Shown here: positions 5,701 through 9,526 of the stretch, piece by piece
Numbering within the stretch: position 1 is the first letter of the stretch
Layout: each line of letters begins with the position of its first letter
NCBI GenBank assembly: GCA_034003745.1
Contig: JAVEYA010000086.1
Location: 1-9,526 of the forward strand
DNA from: JAVEYA01 sp034003745
Lineage (GTDB): Bacteria > Bacillota > Peptococcia > DRI-13 > PHAD01
Length of the DNA stretch: 9,526 nucleotides
Direction: 5' to 3'
Position numbers and translations under genes: made by a program
The notes under the pieces: model-generated
The model's input: the letters and a program-made list of their open reading frames with translations, nothing else
Database searches by the model: none
What the model was told of the DNA's origin: nothing

Positions 5701-6477
5701 ATGTGGATTGCAGTAGTGCCGGCCCTCAATGAAGAAGCCTCCATCAGCCGGGTCATGGAAACCCTGGCAAAAACTCCCGTCGGCCAAATCATCCTGGTGG
5801 CGAACGGCTGTACAGATAAGACGCTGGAGACGGCCCAAGACGCCGCCGGAAAAAGCGACCTGAAAATAATCGAATTTGCCCACCCGCTGGGTCTGGATAT
5901 CCCCCGGGCTGTCGGCGCTTTTTACGCCAAAAAAAAAGCGCCCCAAGGCATTATTTTTGTAGACGGCGATATGAAAGGAGATATTGCTTACGCACTCTCC
6001 GCTCTCATAAAAGCAGTGGAAAACGGGGCGGATATGGCTTTGACCAATTGTTATCCCTATATCCTGCTGCGCTCCAGCCTGACCCTGTCCGTCTTAAGGG
6101 AGCGCGAAACCTTGAACCGTCATCTGGGCATTTTTGACGAGCTGGGCCTGGCCTCCCCTTCCCATGGCCCGCACGCCATCTCCGGGCGCCTTTTACAGGC
6201 TCTGCCGCCTGAAACCATCGCCATTCCTCCGCTTTCACTGGCCTATGCGGTAAAGGAGAACTTTACCGTCAAGGTGGGCGCTTCCATCGCCCATACTTCC
6301 CTGGGTTCACGCTTCCGCAATAACAAACACGCCGCGCTGATCGCCGAAACCATTATCGGGGATACGCGGCAGGCTTTGTATTGGCCGGATGCGCAAAACC
6401 TGCCCGGGGATATCCCCGACGGCTATCGCAGCATGCGCCGCTTTGATTTGCTGCAGAAATTCGTGCAAGAGAATTAA
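5701..6477 (+). CDS. Family 2 glycosyltransferase (GT-A fold), cytosolic
   Basis: A 258-residue protein with the family 2 nucleotide-sugar binding signature: PALNEE (7-12), NGCTDKT (35-41) and the metal-binding DxD in VDGDM (87-91). A conserved-looking SHGPHAISGR (154-163) probably lies at the acceptor site. No membrane segment or signal peptide is visible, so it acts in the cytoplasm or at the membrane face. The donor, acceptor and product cannot be told from sequence. AAAGGAG lies 7 nt before the ATG. It is the only plus-strand gene here, divergent from yabG across 129 bp and convergent with the LysM/SleB hydrolase. A position beside yabG, with a CATA-type -10, hints at mother-cell expression and a spore-surface glycan or glycosylated metabolite, but that is inference. 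Confidence 0.88.
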   Translation: MWIAVVPALNEEASISRVMETLAKTPVGQIILVANGCTDKTLETAQDAAGKSDLKIIEFAHPLGLDIPRAVGAFYAKKKAPQGIIFVDGDMKGDIAYALSALIKAVENGADMALTNCYPYILLRSSLTLSVLRERETLNRHLGIFDELGLASPSHGPHAISGRLLQALPPETIAIPPLSLAYAVKENFTVKVGASIAHTSLGSRFRNNKHAALIAETIIGDTRQALYWPDAQNLPGDIPDGYRSMRRFDLLQKFVQEN

Positions 6478-6493
6478 TGAAAATGTATAAAAT

Positions 6494-6522
6494 TAAGCCC
6501 TCGGAGTAAATCCGAGGGCTTA
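6494..6522. terminator. Shared terminator between convergent glycosyltransferase and hydrolase genes
   Basis: TAAGCCCTCGGA (6494-6505) pairs perfectly with TCCGAGGGCTTA (6511-6522) around a 5-nt loop. The minus-strand tail (AATTTTATAC, then ATTTT) is more T-rich than the plus-strand tail (TTATCAAC), so it terminates the hydrolase transcript better. Its position, 17 nt after one stop codon and 14 nt after the other, suggests use in both directions. Confidence 0.8.
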
Positions 6523-6535
6523 TCAACAGCCTAAT

Positions 6536-7159
6536 TTATAGTCCAAAGACGTGGTTCCCTATTTTCTTGATGATTGTCCTCGTCCAAATCCACTTGCTCG
6601 TAGCTTTGGCCGGGTTCCAGTAATACAGGGCGCCGCCGCTGGGGTCCCATCCGCCGGCTGCATCTCTGGCAGCCTGGACGGCGGTGGTGTTCGGCGTCAG
6701 ATAAATCTGTCCGTCCGCAACCGCGGTAAAAGCCAGCGGTTCAAAGATAACGCCTTTAACGGTTTTCGGGAAGCTGGGGTGTTCCACACGGTTCAAGATA
6801 ACCGCAGCTACCGCTACCTGCCCGGTATAAGACTCTCCTCTGGCTTCGCCATAGACACACTTGGCCAGCCAGCTGATATCGTCTGTTGAAAGTCCGAAGC
6901 CGCCGCTGCGCGAAGGCGTCGCAGTTATATTGGTATTTATCCGCAGGGTCTGCTGCGGATAGATGGTATCCTGGCTTAAACCGTTATCTCTTTTTAAGGC
7001 CGCTATGGTCGTCCCATATCTTTGGCTGATTAAATACAACGATTCTCCTTTTGCTACCGTGTGCGTCACCGCCGCAAATACCGGCGCTGCCAGGGCAGCC
7101 ATGAGGACGGCCACCAGTATTGCCGCAACCATACACTTTGTTTTTTTCATAATAGTCAT
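6536..7159 (-). CDS. Secreted LysM + SleB/CwlJ-type cell wall hydrolase
   Basis: A 207-residue exported peptidoglycan hydrolase. Seen: a signal peptide (MKKTK, hydrophobic 9-25, likely cut after PVFA at about 29), one LysM domain (31-75, HTVAKGESLYLISQRYG), a short Ser/Gly/Thr linker, and a Hydrolase_2 (SleB) domain at about 96-206. The domain opens with LAKCVYGEARGESYTGQVAVAAVILNR-type sequence and its Glu105 in YGEARGE is the expected catalytic residue; YYWNPAKA (179-186) and GNHVFG (201-206) complete the fold. SleB enzymes cleave spore cortex as lytic transglycosylases, though LysM-linked relatives can act on vegetative wall or in the mother cell. The ATG at 7159 is preferred: GGAAAGGA lies 7 nt before it, and an upstream in-frame TTG at 7183 has no ribosome site. 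True germination SleB has a PG_binding_1 domain rather than LysM, so the name sleB is not applied. Confidence 0.9.
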   Translation of the reverse strand: MTIMKKTKCMVAAILVAVLMAALAAPVFAAVTHTVAKGESLYLISQRYGTTIAALKRDNGLSQDTIYPQQTLRINTNITATPSRSGGFGLSTDDISWLAKCVYGEARGESYTGQVAVAAVILNRVEHPSFPKTVKGVIFEPLAFTAVADGQIYLTPNTTAVQAARDAAGGWDPSGGALYYWNPAKATSKWIWTRTIIKKIGNHVFGL

Positions 7160-7179
7160 CAAATCATCCTTTCCAATCC

Positions 7180-7195
7180 ACAAGTAACAACTTGT
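7180..7195. repeat. Small inverted repeat in the hydrolase leader
   Basis: ACAAGT (7180-7185) and ACTTGT (7190-7195) form a 6-bp inverted repeat around AACA, just upstream of the hydrolase Shine-Dalgarno. It could be an operator or a weak leader hairpin. A lone TATAAT lies at 7235-7230 without a matching -35, so no promoter is called for this gene. Confidence 0.3.
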
Positions 7196-7291
7196 TATTT
7201 TTCGTGGGTTGAGGTTGGAACATGTGACTATTATAACGGATTTTCCGATTGATTTGTTATGTAATACTAACCAGTGAAACCAAGTATATCC

Positions 7292-8146
7292 TCAATAACC
7301 AATCCATATGTTGGAAAGCCGCGCATATTCCTGAAGCGATAAGGTTTCGCCCCGCCTTTGTCCGTCAATACCGGCTGCGGTCAGGATTTGGCCTAACTTT
7401 TCTTTGGTCATGCCGGCCTCAGCCGCCAATAAGGCATTGGCCAGAACCTTTCTGCGCTGGTTAAAGCCGGCTTTGATCAGCTTAAACAGGTGCTTTTGGT
7501 CGGTTACCTGAACAGGCGGCTCAGACCTCCTCTTGAAGTAAACCACCGCCGAATCCACCTCTGGAGCCGGTGAAAACAGCTGACGCGGGACTTTGTATAA
7601 AAGTTTGCTTTCCGTATAATAATTTACCGCCAGGGTAATGGCGCCGTAATCTTTACTGCCGGGCTGGGCCGTTAATCTTTGGGCAACTTCCCACTGTACC
7701 ATAATAACCAAGAGCTCAAAATGGTATCCCTTTTCCAAAAGATTCATCAGTATCGGTGTGGTTATATAATAAGGAAGATTAGCTACAATCTTATAGGGCC
7801 ACTTCAAATTATACTCTCTGGTCAGTGCATCGAGATTCAATTGCAGGACATCTCCATAAACGACACGCGCCGAAGTTCCGGCTAAGACTTCCGCCAGTAC
7901 GGGAGCCAGGGATTCGTCTATTTCCACAGCCAATACTTCCGCGCCTTCTGCGCTAAGCACTTTCGTCAGCGTGCCCGCCCCGGGACCGATTTCCACCACA
8001 GCATCCCCGGGGCTGATTTGTGCCGCCTGACTCATCCGTTTTAAAAAGTTGGTGTCGAAAAGAAAATTCTGGCCCCATCTCTTCTTGAAACGGAAGCCAT
8101 ATTTATTCAGGATCGCTCTGCTGTTTGTTTCATTGCCTTGCTCCAT
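7292..8146 (-). CDS. ksgA: 16S rRNA adenine dimethyltransferase KsgA/RsmA
   Basis: KsgA adds four methyl groups to the two adjacent adenines of helix 45 in 16S rRNA (A1518/A1519 in E. coli numbering), using S-adenosylmethionine, as a late checkpoint of 30S assembly; its loss confers kasugamycin resistance. The 284-residue length is typical. Seen: KKRWGQNFL (21-29), SAM-binding motif I VEIGPGAGTLT (51-61), acidic VEID (74-77), YGDVL (97-101), the catalytic motif IV NLPYYITTP (123-131), and the C-terminal NQRRKVLANAL (229-239). In the usual MVQ(K/R)EVA motif this protein has Trp152 (TGG), one base from an Arg codon. It starts 3 nt after rnmV, its GGAGG lying inside the end of rnmV, so the two are probably translationally coupled. 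Confidence 0.97.
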   Translation of the reverse strand: MEQGNETNSRAILNKYGFRFKKRWGQNFLFDTNFLKRMSQAAQISPGDAVVEIGPGAGTLTKVLSAEGAEVLAVEIDESLAPVLAEVLAGTSARVVYGDVLQLNLDALTREYNLKWPYKIVANLPYYITTPILMNLLEKGYHFELLVIMVQWEVAQRLTAQPGSKDYGAITLAVNYYTESKLLYKVPRQLFSPAPEVDSAVVYFKRRSEPPVQVTDQKHLFKLIKAGFNQRRKVLANALLAAEAGMTKEKLGQILTAAGIDGQRRGETLSLQEYARLSNIWIGY

Positions 8147-8149
8147 TAA

Positions 8150-8677
8150 TTATTCCTCCGATCCGGCCAGCGCCTGTTCGAATTCCTCCCGTGAAATATT
8201 ATAAGCGTTTAAACGTTTTAAAAACTGTTTGGCGTTGGTTTCGCCCAGCCCCAGGATTTTACCGGCCAGGCGGCGCCTTTGCCCTGAATTGTCCGAGCCG
8301 GCCAGCCCGCCGGCGTACAAGTCTTCCATCGTGAAACGATCCGGGGCTGTTTTAACGGAAAGATGCGCCGCAGCCAGCGCCGCTCTGATTTCTTCGGGAG
8401 AGGCGTATTCCACGCCGATTTTGCCTTTATTTTGCTGATAAATATAAGCATGACGGCAGCCGGGCACAGCTTCATCAATGATGCGCCTGATCTTCTCTCC
8501 GGGATAATCCGGGTCTGTCAGAATGATCACGCCGCAGCGCCTTTGGACTGTCCTGATCCGCTCCAGCGTTTTTTCCGTCAGACCCAAACCGCTGGTGATA
8601 ATGACTTCAGCCGGGCAGGCGCGCTTAACGGCCCCCGCATCATCTTTGCCTTCCACAACAATGATTTCTTGTGTCAT
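8150..8677 (-). CDS. rnmV: Ribonuclease M5 (5S rRNA maturation)
   Basis: RNase M5 makes the two cuts that mature 5S rRNA, acting on a 5S-L18 complex in low-GC Gram-positive bacteria. The 175-residue protein begins with a Toprim domain: IIVVEGKDDAGAV (5-17, acidic Glu9) and ILTDPDYPGEKIR (52-64, Asp55 and Asp57), then GKIGVEYA (85-92; the family usually has GVEHA). The C-terminal part (about 115-170) holds the second domain, including RRRLAGKILGLGETNAKQFL. It starts 7 nt after the yabE-like gene and ends 3 nt before ksgA, the conserved rnmV-ksgA pairing of Firmicutes. GGAG lies about 10 nt before the ATG, just across the preceding stop codon. Confidence 0.95.
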   Translation of the reverse strand: MTQEIIVVEGKDDAGAVKRACPAEVIITSGLGLTEKTLERIRTVQRRCGVIILTDPDYPGEKIRRIIDEAVPGCRHAYIYQQNKGKIGVEYASPEEIRAALAAAHLSVKTAPDRFTMEDLYAGGLAGSDNSGQRRRLAGKILGLGETNAKQFLKRLNAYNISREEFEQALAGSEE

Positions 8678-8684
8678 CGTTTCT

Positions 8685-9383
8685 TTACTCCAGTATATAT
8701 ACTTTTACCTGGCGTCTGCCCCAATGCCGGCATTCCGCTTCCGTATCCATGAATACATCGATAATGTGCCCTTTGATGAGACCGCCTGTGTCCTGGGCAA
8801 TCCCGTAACCGTAGCCTTCCACCCACATCCGCGTCCCCAGCGGGATAACCCTGGGGTCAACGGCAATGGCGCCCACCTGGGGATATACGCCGGTAAAGGT
8901 AGGATTGCCTGTATGTGTATAAGCCGTCGCTTCCATTGCCAGAACAGCCTTGGGTTCGCTCATATCCCGCGAAGACAGCAGCGGCGTATCTTTAACGCCA
9001 ATAGCGGTTATTTCCGGCTGCATTACGCGTAGCACCGTCTCTGTAGGAGCGTCTCCTATTCTCAGAGAACCGTCTTCATAATAAACGCCGTATTTTTTGT
9101 GGATCAAACCGGTAACGCCTGGCTGTACTTTCTTGCTGACGCCTCTGTTTACTTCAGCGGATAAGACCTGACGGGTAAAATAAGGCACCTTGGTCGCCAG
9201 TTCAAGCTGCGTATCCAGGGCAGCCGGGGCTTCCTGCAGCTGCCGCATGCCGTATTCCGCCGGCGAAAGCACGTCGTCCATCCCGGTTAAGACAAGACTT
9301 CCCAAAAACAAAGCAATTAATGCCGCCGCTTTCAGAAGTCTGCGCGGTTTGATAATTTCGAACAGCCTGATTTTTAAGGACAT
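8685..9383 (-). CDS. YabE-like membrane-anchored G5/3D-domain protein (short form)
   Basis: A 232-residue cell-surface protein. A basic N-terminus and one hydrophobic helix (about 17-34) anchor or export it. A divergent G5 domain lies at about 61-131 (KVPYFTRQVLSAEVNRGV...VQPGVTG...ITAIGV). The C-terminal 3D domain at about 150-230 has the three aspartates Asp176 (AVDPRVIPLG), Asp198 (AQDTGG) and Asp209 (HIIDVF). 3D domains resemble MltA-type lytic transglycosylase cores and occur in Rpf/YabE-type stationary-phase survival proteins. B. subtilis YabE, at the same locus, is about twice as long and also carries DUF348 repeats, which are missing here. GGAGG lies 6 nt before the ATG. Both ribosome site and start codon lie within a 50-bp inverted repeat. 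First gene of the tight run with rnmV and ksgA; no clear promoter in the 67-nt gap after tatD. Confidence 0.9.
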   Translation of the reverse strand: MSLKIRLFEIIKPRRLLKAAALIALFLGSLVLTGMDDVLSPAEYGMRQLQEAPAALDTQLELATKVPYFTRQVLSAEVNRGVSKKVQPGVTGLIHKKYGVYYEDGSLRIGDAPTETVLRVMQPEITAIGVKDTPLLSSRDMSEPKAVLAMEATAYTHTGNPTFTGVYPQVGAIAVDPRVIPLGTRMWVEGYGYGIAQDTGGLIKGHIIDVFMDTEAECRHWGRRQVKVYILE

Positions 9384-9427
9384 AATATACCTCCAAAATA
9401 TTGTTATATTTTGGTAATATTATGTCC
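9378..9427. promoter_or_regulatory. 50-bp nested inverted repeat covering the start site of the yabE-like gene
   Basis: The outer arms GGACATAATAT (9378-9388) and ATATTATGTCC (9417-9427) are perfect 11-bp complements. The inner arms CCAAAATAT (9393-9401) and ATATTTTGG (9406-9414) are perfect 9-bp complements around a TGTT loop. Between the stems lie only 4 nt on one side and 2 on the other. In the minus-strand mRNA the 3' outer arm contains the ATG and the inner arm contains the first GG of the GGAGG Shine-Dalgarno, so the folded form would hide the start site. No T tract follows, which argues against a tatD terminator. Confidence 0.75.
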
Positions 9428-9450
9428 ATTTTAATTATCTTTCTATTCCT

Positions 9451-9526
9451 TTATATTCTAAACACTTTTTTACCGTTTTCCGTGGTCATCCGTGCCACCT
9501 CTTCCACCGGCAACCCTTTGATTTCG
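9451..9526 (-). CDS. tatD: TatD family hydrolase, C-terminal end only (partial)
   Basis: The last 24 codons and TAA stop of a gene that enters from the right edge. The visible residues, IKGLPVEEVARMTTENGKKVF then RI, match the typical C-terminus of TatD-family metal-dependent DNases/hydrolases (KGxxxEEVAxxTxxNxxxxF). The position directly upstream of yabE-rnmV-ksgA is that of tatD (yabD) in B. subtilis. The metal-binding residues lie outside the window. The gap to the yabE-like gene is 67 nt with no obvious promoter, so co-transcription is likely. Confidence 0.85.
   Translation of the reverse strand, partial: EIKGLPVEEVARMTTENGKKVFRI

Noticed and set aside
5572..5946. N-terminal extension of yabG by 125 residues
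   Set aside because: It overlaps the divergent glycosyltransferase gene, has no YabG similarity, and would bypass the strong G-rich ribosome site before the ATG at 5571.
7160..7183. TTG start eight codons upstream for the LysM/SleB hydrolase
   Set aside because: It has no ribosome site and would put non-signal residues before a normal signal peptide. The ATG at 7159 has GGAAAGGA at the right distance.
7230..7235. TATAAT upstream of the LysM/SleB hydrolase as a sigma-A promoter
   Set aside because: The sequence at the -35 position (AACAAA) does not resemble TTGACA, and no extended -10 is present. It is too weak to call.
8523..9032. A 169-codon plus-strand open frame
   Set aside because: It is antisense to both rnmV and the yabE-like gene, spans their junction, and has no recognisable domain.
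9384..9450. Palindrome region as the intrinsic terminator of tatD
   Set aside because: The hairpin ends inside the yabE-like coding start and is not followed by a T run on the minus strand. The following tight genes need transcription to continue or start there.

Overview
The window is chromosomal DNA from an endospore-forming, Gram-positive bacterium, most likely a clostridial lineage of the Peptococcaceae/Desulfotomaculum type. It carries SpoIIR, YabG, a SipL-like SPOCS/LysM protein, Veg, the tatD-yabE-rnmV-ksgA block typical of Firmicutes, and a sigma-54 activator with an exact-spaced -24/-12 promoter. The genus assignment is inference. Gene content and strong Shine-Dalgarno sequences support the phylum. 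I see no phage, insertion sequence, CRISPR array, tRNA or rRNA.

Layout: all genes but one lie on the minus strand, so transcription runs from the right edge to the left. From right to left: the last 24 codons of tatD; a short yabE-like gene (G5 + 3D domains), rnmV (RNase M5) and ksgA (16S rRNA dimethyltransferase) in a tight run with gaps of 7 and 3 nt; a LysM + SleB-type cell wall hydrolase; a plus-strand family 2 glycosyltransferase, converging on the hydrolase and diverging from the next gene; yabG (sporulation protease); veg behind two tandem near-consensus sigma-A promoters; a SipL-like spore coat/cortex morphogenesis gene; spoIIR; and a PAS/AAA+/Fis-type sigma-54 activator preceded by a sigma-54 promoter.

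The order tatD-yabE-rnmV-ksgA-yabG-veg is the Bacillus subtilis arrangement, here interrupted by the hydrolase/glycosyltransferase pair and extended by sipL-spoIIR, which also lie close together near yabG in Clostridioides difficile. The theme is sporulation: SpoIIR signals from the forespore to activate sigma-E, the SipL-like protein and YabG act at the mother-cell face of the spore, and the SleB-type hydrolase may act on cortex or wall. RnmV and KsgA are ribosome-maturation housekeeping genes. Non-coding signals fit these roles: a sigma-F-like site before spoIIR, an AC-N17-CATAnnnTA sigma-K-type site before yabG, and intrinsic terminators after veg, after the regulator and between the convergent genes.

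The most striking unexplained structure is a 50-bp nested inverted repeat (11 bp + 9 bp of perfect pairing) that covers the Shine-Dalgarno and start codon of the yabE-like gene. Other points of interest are the self-proximal sigma-54 promoter, the paired veg promoters, a His/Asp-rich insert in the SipL-like protein, and a facing pair of CATA-type -10 elements between yabG and the glycosyltransferase gene. No gap between genes exceeds about 150 bases. This is largely a conserved core region; I did not find a wholly new multi-gene system.
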